The translations under genes and the position numbers were made by a program. 64,000 nucleotides of DNA from Bacteroidota bacterium (lineage in GTDB: Bacteria > Bacteroidota > Bacteroidia > B-17B0 > Aurantibacillaceae). A model generated the notes under the pieces. The model had not been told where the DNA came from, did no database searches, and worked only from the letters and a program-made list of their open reading frames with translations. Position 1 is the stretch's first letter. The number at the start of each line of letters is the position of its first letter. Shown piece by piece: positions 35,480 through 44,389 of the stretch. The stretch lies in assembly GCA_013297775.1 (NCBI GenBank), contig JAAFIL010000010.1, positions 1 through 64,000 of the forward strand, read 5' to 3'.

Positions 35480-36838
35480 TTAAAGTATAGTTACTTCACT
35501 CATATCCTTTATTCTCCGTCTATCTTGCCATATTTTTGAGAAAGATAAAATCGAAATGAATGGAATTAACCAAATTGTTTTACATCCAAATCTATCGGCA
35601 ACCATCGAAAATGTTCCACAATCCCAAGCTGTTAATATAATAGCAAGTAAAAATAGAATGGTAACCATTTTTGTCTTTTTACTAAAGCTATTTTTGAAAA
35701 TTAAAAATAGAAGAAGAAGTGCCAATAAACTCAAGGCTATTATTACCGAATATGTAGAATTTAAAAAAGTGATGCAATCGAGGCGCGATTGGCTCTGCTT
35801 CGAAGTGGTATATTTAGTTAAGTCGTGAGTAAAGTATCTTGAAATTCTTTCATACAATAGCGTGCCTTCAAGAAAACTTCCGTTACCATCGCCAACTCCA
35901 AAATGGACTAGTTGTAAAGAGGTTGCTTTACAAGATTCTTTGATGTACAAGCCAATATATTTCGGATGTGTTAACGTCGAATAAATGAGTTCATTAAATT
36001 CGCGCTTTGTTTCTTTCCAGCCGCCTAATTTGTAAAGCGGACTATTTTCTTTCCAAACGAAATCATTAAAAGTAAGTGGTAAAGAATCTTTATAAGCACA
36101 TAATTTATAGTTACTTGTTGCGCAATTCTCATCGAGGTATTGTTTAATAATACCTTTTTCAACTAGTGAACCCATAAGAAAAACATGCTTAGATTTTGAC
36201 AGGCTAGAACCCATTGTAACAATGGAAGCAAGCGTTATTGCGAGCAAGATAACTATTTGTTTATTTGCATTCGGATATATCTGTTTGGGAAGAAGGAATC
36301 TTTTAAAAATAAAAATTGTTGCTAAAATTAAGGAGAATAATAAAAGGTGCGATAGGTGCATGGCAACAGCAATAAAAAATAGTAAGTACAACGTAATTAC
36401 GGTTCTTCGACCGAACTTCCCAAATAAAATTAAAACCATACTAATCAAACCAATAGGTGTAAATATATCGGGCATCAGTTGATTAACGGTCCACGAAGCA
36501 CCTGTTAAAAGTGAAAGCAGCAAAATAATGAGTAATCCAAATAGGCGTGTCCATTTTTCTCCAATGATGAGCTGGGTAAGCAGAAGAATTAAATATGAAA
36601 GTATAAGGGCTTGAAAAAACACAACAAACCAAAGTGATAATCCGTTTAAACTAAATAATCTAAGAAATAGTCCGTATGTAATGGGTCTGTCAAATGGGGT
36701 TTCCAGTTCAAGTCCCGAAGCAATATAGGTTGAAGTATCGGAGTAAACAATGGGAAATCCATTATAAAAAGCATCTATCATTAAGAATAGTGCCCCTATA
36801 AAAATAAAAAGTAATTGTCTTAAGTTATCTTTCATCAT
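35480..36838 (-). CDS. Polytopic membrane protein of unknown function
   Basis: About 452 aa from the ATG at 36838 (an in-frame ATG also lies at 36856). Ten or more hydrophobic segments. The first periplasmic loop carries FPIVYSDTSTYIASGLELE, a position where GT-C glycosyltransferases have a catalytic acidic residue, but the match is weak. A polar domain of about 110 residues with two Cys (ENCATSNYKLCAYKD) lies between two membrane groups. I do not recognise the family with confidence. Confidence 0.5.
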   Translation of the reverse strand: MMKDNLRQLLFIFIGALFLMIDAFYNGFPIVYSDTSTYIASGLELETPFDRPITYGLFLRLFSLNGLSLWFVVFFQALILSYLILLLTQLIIGEKWTRLFGLLIILLLSLLTGASWTVNQLMPDIFTPIGLISMVLILFGKFGRRTVITLYLLFFIAVAMHLSHLLLFSLILATIFIFKRFLLPKQIYPNANKQIVILLAITLASIVTMGSSLSKSKHVFLMGSLVEKGIIKQYLDENCATSNYKLCAYKDSLPLTFNDFVWKENSPLYKLGGWKETKREFNELIYSTLTHPKYIGLYIKESCKATSLQLVHFGVGDGNGSFLEGTLLYERISRYFTHDLTKYTTSKQSQSRLDCITFLNSTYSVIIALSLLALLLLFLIFKNSFSKKTKMVTILFLLAIILTAWDCGTFSMVADRFGCKTIWLIPFISILSFSKIWQDRRRIKDMSEVTIL

Positions 36839-37127
36839 AGCTGCTAATGCTGGCAAGCAGATGCAGGCGGGGATGTAACCTCCAAACTTTTTTGCGGTTC
36901 TATCTCAAATATACGAAAATTTGTCAATTAAGTAAATTCAACTGCGTTTGCATTAAACTGCCTATACTATTTACCAATTGGGCAATTGCCTCGAATAAAC
37001 TTTTTATTAAATATTAGCCATAGCTGGAGTTGAAAAATAATGCTCTAAAAAAATACATCTATTATAAATTTTAACTTTTTTATTAAAAATGTTAATTGCA
37101 CAACCTGTAATGATGATTGCTTACGTT

Positions 37128-37895
37128 TTATTGGGTGAGTATCTTTTTCAATTCTTCAGCTTTTACTCGTCCTGCTTTATAATTCGGATCGAGGCTAATG
37201 GCTTTATCAAGATAGAGGATAGCTTGCTTTCTAAATTTTTTGCTTTGATGTTGCTTGGCCCAAGCCCAATATGTAAAACTCATCACTTTCCAATTTGCAA
37301 AGTTTTCATTTTTCTCTTGCTTATCAATGATGGATTGAAAATCGTATTTAGCAACCTTTCTTTTCTTAAAGAAAAGGCAAGGTAAATTTTCAGCCACACT
37401 GCCTCTTAAAAATTGTGGTAAATAACTAATGTCGGCGTAAAAATTTACAGCTTCGGCAAAGGCTTTAAAGGCTTGTGTGAGTAAGTTTAGTTTTTTTGTT
37501 TCGGCTCCAACTAGCGATAGAGCCGAAGCTCTGTAAGAGGCAACAAAGGGCATGAAGGCTTTGGGCGTTATTGTGGCGTTAAACAGTTCGCTTAATAGAT
37601 CAAAACTTTTTTTAGCGTAGCCTTTGTACTCGGTTTTTGAAAAGAAGGATAAGTTTAAAGCCGTTTCGTGATAGATAATACCGAGTCTAACTTTATTAAT
37701 TTCAGTTGGTAATTGTTGGAATTGTTGTTCTACTTCTTTGAGTTTTATTTTCAATTTGGTGGTGTCTATAATTTCCATCACATCATCGAGTTGATTTTCA
37801 ACGGCTTTAACTTCAGAAAAGTAAGATGACTGTGCTGTTAAGTGGCTTGTTGTTAGCATGGTCGAAAAGATTAAGGTAAATAATTTGTACTTCAT
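37128..37895 (-). CDS. Secreted helical-repeat (TPR-like) protein
   Basis: 255 aa with a signal peptide (~1-21, ending LTAQ). The mature part is all helical, and its last repeat (KQAILYLDKAISLDPNYKAG) is a good TPR. No enzyme motif is seen. It is probably a periplasmic binding or scaffold protein. It lies 64 bases downstream of the Crp/Fnr-type regulator gene on the same strand and may be cotranscribed with it. Confidence 0.6.
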   Translation of the reverse strand: MKYKLFTLIFSTMLTTSHLTAQSSYFSEVKAVENQLDDVMEIIDTTKLKIKLKEVEQQFQQLPTEINKVRLGIIYHETALNLSFFSKTEYKGYAKKSFDLLSELFNATITPKAFMPFVASYRASALSLVGAETKKLNLLTQAFKAFAEAVNFYADISYLPQFLRGSVAENLPCLFFKKRKVAKYDFQSIIDKQEKNENFANWKVMSFTYWAWAKQHQSKKFRKQAILYLDKAISLDPNYKAGRVKAEELKKILTQ

Positions 37896-37959
37896 TTTTT
37901 AAGCATTTAAGTGAGGTACAAAGATGCAATGGCTGCCAACCAATAAACGTTGATTTAAG

Positions 37960-38544
37960 TTAAGATTTTTCTTTTCGAGAAATTCTGTTCCTAATTCGGC
38001 TTAAACTTTCGGGACTTATACCTAAAAAATTTGCAATGTACTTTTGTGGAACTCTTTGAAACAAGTCGGGTTGCGTTTTTATCAAATTTTGAAATCGTTC
38101 TTCGGGCTTATCGGCCGATAAAGACATGGCAATTTCGGTTGCTCTTTGTGCAACATTTTCTGCCATAAGTCGGCCAAAAGTTTCGTACTTACTGCATTCG
38201 TTATAAAGTTGGGAAAGATCTTGTTTAGTGATAAGGAAAACGGTGGTGTTTTCCATAGCTTGTAAATTCATTTTGGCAATAGAGCTGTGAGTAAAACTTT
38301 GATAATCGGTTACCCAAGAATTATCGAATGAAATATCGCAAGTTTTTTCATCACCCTCTTTTACATGAAAATGTCTAATAGAGCCACCAGCAATAAAAGC
38401 AATGAATTTACAAACGGTATTATCTTGCAATAAAAACTCTTTCTTCTTCAAGGTTTTTTCTACGAAATACTGATCAATAAGGTCAAGTTCCATGTCAGAT
38501 AGAGGAACAATTTGTTTACAATATTTTTTTAGTTTATCGTACAT
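37960..38544 (-). CDS. Crp/Fnr-family transcriptional regulator
   Basis: A 194-aa protein. A cyclic-nucleotide-binding fold occupies about 15-120 (LKKKEFLLQDNTVCKFIAFI, then GGSIRHFHV), and the C-terminal winged helix contains RVPQKYIANFLGISPESLSRIRNRI (about 164-188). No Cys cluster for iron-sulfur sensing is seen, and the phosphate-binding motif that binds cAMP in CRP is not conserved, so the signal is unknown. It is divergent from the tricorn-type protease gene across 287 bases, which is a possible target. Confidence 0.85.
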   Translation of the reverse strand: MYDKLKKYCKQIVPLSDMELDLIDQYFVEKTLKKKEFLLQDNTVCKFIAFIAGGSIRHFHVKEGDEKTCDISFDNSWVTDYQSFTHSSIAKMNLQAMENTTVFLITKQDLSQLYNECSKYETFGRLMAENVAQRATEIAMSLSADKPEERFQNLIKTQPDLFQRVPQKYIANFLGISPESLSRIRNRISRKEKS

Positions 38545-38803
38545 CTTAGCATTCTAGAAAATTATCATTGACAACAACCTTTCGAGAAACTAAATTACTC
38601 TTTTTTTAATTGAACACTAGCTTGGGTATAAATTCATCTTATTGGAAGGGTTTACAGGTTTCATTCAAGCACTTTACTTGCTTTTAATCTTTCAACTGAT
38701 TTTGACTTCAAAACTTACCGCATTCAATAAATTAAATTACTATTCCACTCTAAATTTTAACATAAGATTTTACTTTAATAGCCATTGCTTTCGGATATAC
38801 ATT

Positions 38804-38811
38804 TATATTTG
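38804..38811 (+). promoter_or_regulatory. Bacteroidota-type -7 box (TATATTTG)
   Basis: Exact TAnnTTTG match, 20 bases before the ATG of the tricorn-type protease. An upstream ATTG at 38784-38787 gives a 16-base spacing, a little short for the usual pattern. Confidence 0.4.
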
Positions 38812-38831
38812 TTATTGTTAAATCTCCCATT

Positions 38832-41800
38832 ATGAAAAAAAGCATTCTTGTTTCATTTATTATTTTACTAACCATTAGTTTTTCGTTTACTCCCGAAAAA
38901 AGTCCAGCTTTGTGGATGCGCTATCCCTCTATTTCGCCCGATGGTAAAACCATTGTGTTTTGTTACAAGGGCGATATTTACCGAGTTAATGCCGAGGGAG
39001 GAACTGCAAGCCCTGTTACCTTGAGCGATGCTTATGATTACATGCCCATTTGGTCGCACGACGGGAAACAAATTGCTTTTGCTTCTAACCGAAATGGAAA
39101 TTTTGATGTATATGTTGTTTCGACCGAGGGTGGAGAAGCCAAACGCTTAACCTACCATTCGGCAAGCGATTTGCCTAGTTATTTTACTGCCGACGATAAA
39201 GCCATTGTGTTTGCTTCGGCGCGCAACGATGATGCAAATTATGTGGAGTTTCCATCGCGTAGTTTAGGAGAGTTGTACAGCGTTTCGGTAAGTGGCGGAC
39301 GTGAAACCCAAATGTTATCGGTGTGTGCCGATGATGCCCGTATTAATAAAACAGGCGATAAAATGTTATTTCACGATCGGAAAAGTTACGAAAATGCTTG
39401 GCGTAAACACCACACCTCATCGGCAGCGCGCGATGTGTGGATGTATGATGTACCAACTAAAAAATTTACGCAGTTAACCGATTTTGCCGGCGAAGATAGA
39501 AACGCCGTGTACAGTGCCGACGAAAAAAGTATTTATTATTTAAGTGAAAAAAGTGGTTCGTTCAATGTCTGGAAAATGGATGTAGGCAATACAAATCAAT
39601 CCACACAAGTGAGTTCGTTTAGTAAAAATCCGGTTCGGTTTTTAAGTATTTCGCAAACAGATGTGTTGTGCTATGGCTTTAATGGCGATGTTTATACGCA
39701 AGTGCCGAATGCCGCGCCTAAAAAAGTGAACATCAGTATTACCACCGATGAACGCTATGCCACCGAAAAGCTAGAGAGTTTTAGTAGCGGGGCAACAGAG
39801 ATGAATGTTTCGCCCAATGGAAAAGAAATTGTTTTTATTGTGCGTGGTGAAGTATTTGTGGCTTCGGTAGAAAGTAATATTACCAAACGCATTACAAACA
39901 CAGCTGGGCAAGAGCGTTCGGCAAGTTTTAGCCCCGATGGGAAGAGTATTATTTATGCCTCGGAACGCAATAATAGCTGGGGTATTTACAAAACAGATTT
40001 GGTGAGAAAAGAAGAGTCTTACTTTTTTAACTCCACTTTATTAAAAGAAGAAGCCTTGGTGGTAGGGGAAACAGAAGCATTTCAACCCAAGTATTCGCCC
40101 GATGGTAACGAAATAGCTTACCTCGAAGAGCGCACTGCTGTAAAAGTGTTTAATTTAAAAACCAAGGCTACTCGAACGGTGTTAGCAGGCGATAAAAATT
40201 ATTCGTATTCAGATGGCGATCAAAATTTTGATTGGTCGCCCGATAGTAAATACCTACTCGTTAACTTTTTGCAAGATGGGCATTGGCGACAAGAAATTGG
40301 CTTAATAGATGCTGAAGGAAAAACACCTTTGGTTGATTTAACACAAAGTGGATTTGATAATAGTTCGGCTAAGTGGGCCATGAAAGGTAAAATGATGATT
40401 TGGCAATCTTCGCGACATGGTATGAAAAGTTTTGGCAGCCACGGTGCGCAATCAGATATGTATGGTTTATTTTTTACCAAGGCGGCTTACGATCAATTTA
40501 AGCTATCGAAAGAGGAAGCCGAGTTGCTAAAGGAAAAAGAAGAGAACGATAAAAAGGAGAAAGATAAAGCAGAGGGTGCTGTTAAAACAAAAGCCAAAGC
40601 AACATCAAAAGATACAGTTAAAAAAACAGCTACAGCTATCGAAATGGAGTTAGAAGGTTTGGTAAATCGCAAAGTGCGTTTAACCATTCACTCATCGAGT
40701 TTAGCCGACGCGTTAGTTACACCCAATGGCGAGCAGTTGTTTTACTTAACCCGTTTTGAGGGCGGTTTCGATTTGTGGCAAACGAAGTTTAAAGACAATG
40801 AAACAAAACTGTTTATTAAGCTAAATGCAAATGATGTGGGCGAAATGACATTTGATAAAGACGCTAAAAATATTTTCTTTATTGCCAATGGTAAGCCTAC
40901 AAAAATTAATATTGATAAAGCCGAGCGCAAAGATATTGGATTTAATGCCGAGATGATGATGAACTTGAGCGAAGAGCGGGCCTATATGTTTGAACACGTT
41001 TGGCGACAAGTTGTAAAAAAGTTTTATGTAAGCGATTTGCAAAAAACTGACTGGAATTATTACAAAGAAAATTACAAACAGTTTTTGCCTTCTATTAATA
41101 ATAACCACGATTTTGAAGAACTATTAAGCGAAATGCTAGGCGAGTTAAACGCTTCGCACACGGGATGTTCGTATTATGGGAATGGAAGGCTGGGCGATGA
41201 AACCGCTAACCTTGGGGCTTTGTTCGACGAAAACTATAAGGGTGCTGGTTTAAAAATTTCGGAGGTTGTAACCAAAGGACCTTTGGTATATAGTGGTTCT
41301 TTATTTAAAGCGGGCACTATCATAGAAAAGATAAATGGAGAAACCATTGCTGCTGAAACAAATTATTATAAATTATTAAACCGTGCTGCGGGTAAACCGA
41401 CTTTACTATCATGTTACGATGAGGAAACCAAAGCCCGTTGGGAAGCTACTATTAAACCTATATCGAATGGGCGTTTTAATAACTTGTTGTATTTACGTTG
41501 GGTGAAGCGGATGCAAGACATGACCGATAAATTATCGAATGGCCAAATAGCTTATATGCACGTGAGAGGAATGGACGATGAAAGTTATCGCGAATTTTTT
41601 GATCAAGTAATGGGTAAGTATGTCAATAAAAAAGCATTGATTGTTGATACCCGTTTTAATGGGGGCGGTTGGTTACACGATGATTTAGCAACTTTTTTAT
41701 CGGGTAAAAAGTATTTGGATTTGATACCTAGAGAACGTAAAATTGGAATAGAACCCGAAGACAAATGGACTAAGCCATCATTAGTTTTAATGAACGAAGG

Positions 41801-42092
41801 TAATTATTCAGATGCGCACATGTTCCCAGTTGTGTATAAAGTGTTAGGTATTGGTAAGTTAGTGGGCATGCCCGTTGCAGGCACGGGTACAGCCGTTTGG
41901 TGGGAAGGTTTGCAAGATCCTTCATTAGTGTTTGGTATTCCGCAGGTAGGTGTTGTTTCATTAGATGGAAAGTACTACGAAAACAACCAATTAGAACCCG
42001 ATTATAAAGTTAAGAATGCTTACGAGGCCATGTTAAAAGGCGAAGACCAACAGCTAAAAAAGGCAGTAGAGTTGTTGTTGAACGAGAAATAG
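38832..42092 (+). CDS. Tricorn-type S41 protease with beta-propellers and PDZ domain
   Basis: 1086 aa with a signal peptide (~1-19). Two propeller regions made of PD40-like blades (YPSISPDGKTIVFCYKGDIY, PIWSHDGKQIAFASNRNG, SASFSPDGKSIIYASERN) reach residue ~560. A charged linker follows (KEENDKKEKDKAEG), then the tricorn core: a helical C1-like domain (MFEHVWRQVVKKFYVSDLQK), PDZ (about 790-860), and the S41 catalytic part with VDTRFNGGGW (about 938-947) and NEGNYSDAHMFP, in which Ser is the nucleophile. Archaeal tricorn is cytosolic; this one should be periplasmic. It degrades peptides. The protein is complete and unbroken. Confidence 0.9.
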   Translation: MKKSILVSFIILLTISFSFTPEKSPALWMRYPSISPDGKTIVFCYKGDIYRVNAEGGTASPVTLSDAYDYMPIWSHDGKQIAFASNRNGNFDVYVVSTEGGEAKRLTYHSASDLPSYFTADDKAIVFASARNDDANYVEFPSRSLGELYSVSVSGGRETQMLSVCADDARINKTGDKMLFHDRKSYENAWRKHHTSSAARDVWMYDVPTKKFTQLTDFAGEDRNAVYSADEKSIYYLSEKSGSFNVWKMDVGNTNQSTQVSSFSKNPVRFLSISQTDVLCYGFNGDVYTQVPNAAPKKVNISITTDERYATEKLESFSSGATEMNVSPNGKEIVFIVRGEVFVASVESNITKRITNTAGQERSASFSPDGKSIIYASERNNSWGIYKTDLVRKEESYFFNSTLLKEEALVVGETEAFQPKYSPDGNEIAYLEERTAVKVFNLKTKATRTVLAGDKNYSYSDGDQNFDWSPDSKYLLVNFLQDGHWRQEIGLIDAEGKTPLVDLTQSGFDNSSAKWAMKGKMMIWQSSRHGMKSFGSHGAQSDMYGLFFTKAAYDQFKLSKEEAELLKEKEENDKKEKDKAEGAVKTKAKATSKDTVKKTATAIEMELEGLVNRKVRLTIHSSSLADALVTPNGEQLFYLTRFEGGFDLWQTKFKDNETKLFIKLNANDVGEMTFDKDAKNIFFIANGKPTKINIDKAERKDIGFNAEMMMNLSEERAYMFEHVWRQVVKKFYVSDLQKTDWNYYKENYKQFLPSINNNHDFEELLSEMLGELNASHTGCSYYGNGRLGDETANLGALFDENYKGAGLKISEVVTKGPLVYSGSLFKAGTIIEKINGETIAAETNYYKLLNRAAGKPTLLSCYDEETKARWEATIKPISNGRFNNLLYLRWVKRMQDMTDKLSNGQIAYMHVRGMDDESYREFFDQVMGKYVNKKALIVDTRFNGGGWLHDDLATFLSGKKYLDLIPRERKIGIEPEDKWTKPSLVLMNEGNYSDAHMFPVVYKVLGIGKLVGMPVAGTGTAVWWEGLQDPSLVFGIPQVGVVSLDGKYYENNQLEPDYKVKNAYEAMLKGEDQQLKKAVELLLNEK

Positions 42093-42101
42093 TTTTTGGT
42101 A

Positions 42102-42917
42102 TCACTTTTTCATACTTAATCTAATTTTGGTAATGATTTTTTTGGTGTAAAGCGGAAAATCGCCTTTCATTATCCAAGTGTAGTAGCCAGGTTCTTTTTC
42201 AAATATTTCGCGCACGGTTTTATCTTTATGTTTTCCGAAGGCAAATACTTCTTGACCTTTATCGTTATATTTTATGCGACCTGCTAAATCGGCGTTTTTA
42301 CTAACATTGGTTAAGGTGCTTAATGTTTGTATATCGTTTAAAACGGGTTTATAAGATTCACCTTTTTCGTTTTCTAGTTCGGTGTGTTCGTAGCGTAAAA
42401 GTTGAGCTTTAAATACTTCGTAGGTTGCCGTGGCATCGGCTAGTGCGCTGTGTGCATTAATGAGCGGTTTATCGCAATAAAATTTATAAGCTGCTACTAA
42501 GTTACGTGGCTCCATGATGTGAAAAATATTTTGCACATCTACCAAGCGGCGGGTGCTTAAATCGAAATCAATATCGGCACGAAGAAATTCTTCGGCTAAC
42601 AATGGCATATCAAATTTATTGGAGTTGTAACCTGCAAAATCGGCTTGCTCAATAAAGTGCAGCAGTTGCGGCACCGCTTCTTTAAAAGTTAAACAATTGG
42701 CCACATCAGCATCGTAAATGCCATGTAGTTTTGAAATTTTTTCAGGGATAGGAATTTGGGGATTGATGCGCATGTTTTTGGTTTCAGTTCCATTATCGGG
42801 GTTTACTTTCACCATTCCAATTTCCACAATTCGGTCGCTGCCTAAATTTAAACCTGTTGCTTCTAAATCTAAAAAAATAAGGGGTTTTGTTAGGTTTAAT
42901 TTCATTTTAAAACTCAT
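42102..42917 (-). CDS. DEDDh 3'-5' exonuclease with ExoX-like C-terminal domain
   Basis: 271 aa. The exonuclease fold (about 9-170) has all five metal/catalytic residues in context: FLDLEATGLNLGSDRIVEIG (Asp/Glu of motif I), GYNSNKFDMPLL (motif II) and HSALADA (His and Asp of motif III). The C-terminal ~50 residues (FAFGKHKDKTVREIFEKEP, GYYTWIMKGDFP) match the small domain found in exodeoxyribonuclease X-type proteins. It trims single-stranded DNA or proofreads. Convergent with the protease gene at a 9-base distance, and 11 bases after ispH on the same strand. Confidence 0.85.
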   Translation of the reverse strand: MSFKMKLNLTKPLIFLDLEATGLNLGSDRIVEIGMVKVNPDNGTETKNMRINPQIPIPEKISKLHGIYDADVANCLTFKEAVPQLLHFIEQADFAGYNSNKFDMPLLAEEFLRADIDFDLSTRRLVDVQNIFHIMEPRNLVAAYKFYCDKPLINAHSALADATATYEVFKAQLLRYEHTELENEKGESYKPVLNDIQTLSTLTNVSKNADLAGRIKYNDKGQEVFAFGKHKDKTVREIFEKEPGYYTWIMKGDFPLYTKKIITKIRLSMKK

Positions 42918-42928
42918 TTAAAGGTTGA

Positions 42929-44155
42929 TTATACGGTTAGCGTCGCCAAAGCTGCTTCGGTAGTTTTAATAGTTGAATAATAGCTATTGATTTTATGCAC
43001 CACAGCTTCGAGTACGGAGTCGGGACAAGAGGCCCCACTGGTAATGATAATATTTACCTTTTCTTTTTGTGGTAAAAAATGGGTGCTTATGCGCATGGTT
43101 TTAGAGGGGTAATCGAAGTGATGAATTTCATGTTGACTTTTTATTTCATCGGCCGAGGCAATAAAATAAGTTGGAAATTTACGTTCGCACAACTCGACTA
43201 GGTGCGAGGTATTGCTGCTGTTATAGCCGCCAATAACCAATGCCAAATCGGCTGGGGCATCTAACAAACCCAAGGTGGCATCTTGGTTTTCGTTGGTGGC
43301 GTAGCAAAGCGTATCGCGTGTATCGGCAAAAAATTGATTAACCGCTTGTTGGGTAAATTTTTGTTGCATCACGTGTTTAATGTACTCGGCAATTTCGGTG
43401 GTTTCGGTAGCTAACATTGTGGTTTGGTTTATAACTCCCACTTTATTAAAATGTTCGTGAATTGAAAACCCTTCGCTAAATTTTCCAGCAAACTCGCTTT
43501 CAAATTCAGTTTGTGTTTTTTGTCCTAAAATGTAGGTGGCTAGTTTTTTAGCTTCTTCCAAATCCTTTATAACAACAACAGCGTTGCTGTGTACAACACT
43601 TCGCGAAAATGTGCTACGTGTTTCTTCGTGTGTGTACTTGCCGTGTATAACAATGGTATGTTGGGTTTCGCCAATTTGCTCCGATTTTTTCCAAACGCGT
43701 TCTACAAAAGGACAAGTGGTGTTGTATTTGGCAGTTGTAATGCCTTTACGCTCTAACAAATCTATCAATGGTAAGGGTGCACCAAAGGCAGGGATAACCA
43801 CCACATCTTCGGGGGTTAAACCATCGAATGCAATTAATTGCTGTCCGTAGGTATCTTGTAAAAATTGAACGCCATGCGATTCTAAATCGCGGTTAACATC
43901 GGGGTTATGAATCATTTGACTTAGCAGGAAAATACGTTTACCCGGATTTTCGTCAATGGCTTTGAAGGCAATTTCGATAGCATTTTCAACGCCATAGCAA
44001 AACCCAAAATGCCGCGCTATATGCCACGTAACTGCACCAAAATCAATGGCAGTTGGTCGCCTATCTTTTTTACGCGGATCTTGTAATTTGCGATATTCTT
44101 TAACTTTACTAATTAACTGACTGCGGTAATACGCAGGAACATTAAATGTTTTCAT
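42929..44155 (-). CDS. ispH: IspH, 4-hydroxy-3-methylbut-2-enyl diphosphate reductase, long form
   Basis: A 408-aa iron-sulfur enzyme of the last step of the MEP isoprenoid pathway, producing IPP and DMAPP. The three cluster Cys are seen: Cys53 in FCYGVENAI, Cys148 in YNTTCPFV and a Cys near 377 in SGASCPDS. It is about 90 residues longer than the E. coli enzyme, mainly through an N-terminal extension and inserts, as in the cyanobacterial/plant-type and Bacteroidota forms. It is followed at 11 bases by the exonuclease gene. Confidence 0.93.
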   Translation of the reverse strand: MKTFNVPAYYRSQLISKVKEYRKLQDPRKKDRRPTAIDFGAVTWHIARHFGFCYGVENAIEIAFKAIDENPGKRIFLLSQMIHNPDVNRDLESHGVQFLQDTYGQQLIAFDGLTPEDVVVIPAFGAPLPLIDLLERKGITTAKYNTTCPFVERVWKKSEQIGETQHTIVIHGKYTHEETRSTFSRSVVHSNAVVVIKDLEEAKKLATYILGQKTQTEFESEFAGKFSEGFSIHEHFNKVGVINQTTMLATETTEIAEYIKHVMQQKFTQQAVNQFFADTRDTLCYATNENQDATLGLLDAPADLALVIGGYNSSNTSHLVELCERKFPTYFIASADEIKSQHEIHHFDYPSKTMRISTHFLPQKEKVNIIITSGASCPDSVLEAVVHKINSYYSTIKTTEAALATLTV

Positions 44156-44275
44156 TCATTAAAATCTACAAAGCATAACATTCGGTGTTGTTAAATGTTT
44201 TCTTTCCTTAAACGTTAAAGTTAAGGTTTTTCGGTAACTAAAACATCAGTTCGTTTTGGTTTACTTGTTATGTAT

Positions 44276-44366
44276 TTTTTAGAACCAATATTGGTACGAG
44301 TTAAATTTTTCTGATGTCTTTATTCAAAATAAGGAATTTTCCTTATTTACAATCCCAGTTCTAAAA
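44276..44366. repeat. Short hairpin element with ends like the 161-bp repeat
   Basis: TTTTTAGAAC (44276-44285) is complementary to GTTCTAAAAA (44357-44366). The left end includes the palindrome ACCAATATTGGT (44284-44295), close to the terminal sequence of the 161-bp repeats, and the middle holds AATAAGGAA/TTCCTTATT (44328-44347). It may be a shorter relative or a decayed copy, just upstream of the T9SS gene. Confidence 0.4.
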
Positions 44367-44389
44367 AGTAGGTTTACAAAAAATATAGT

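Noticed and set aside
37089-37385. 98-codon plus-strand frame
   Set aside because: It is antisense to the end of the TPR-like gene and has no features of its own.
42929-44155. IspH extra length as a sign of a fusion
   Set aside because: About 400 residues is usual for the cyanobacterial/plant-type and Bacteroidota forms.
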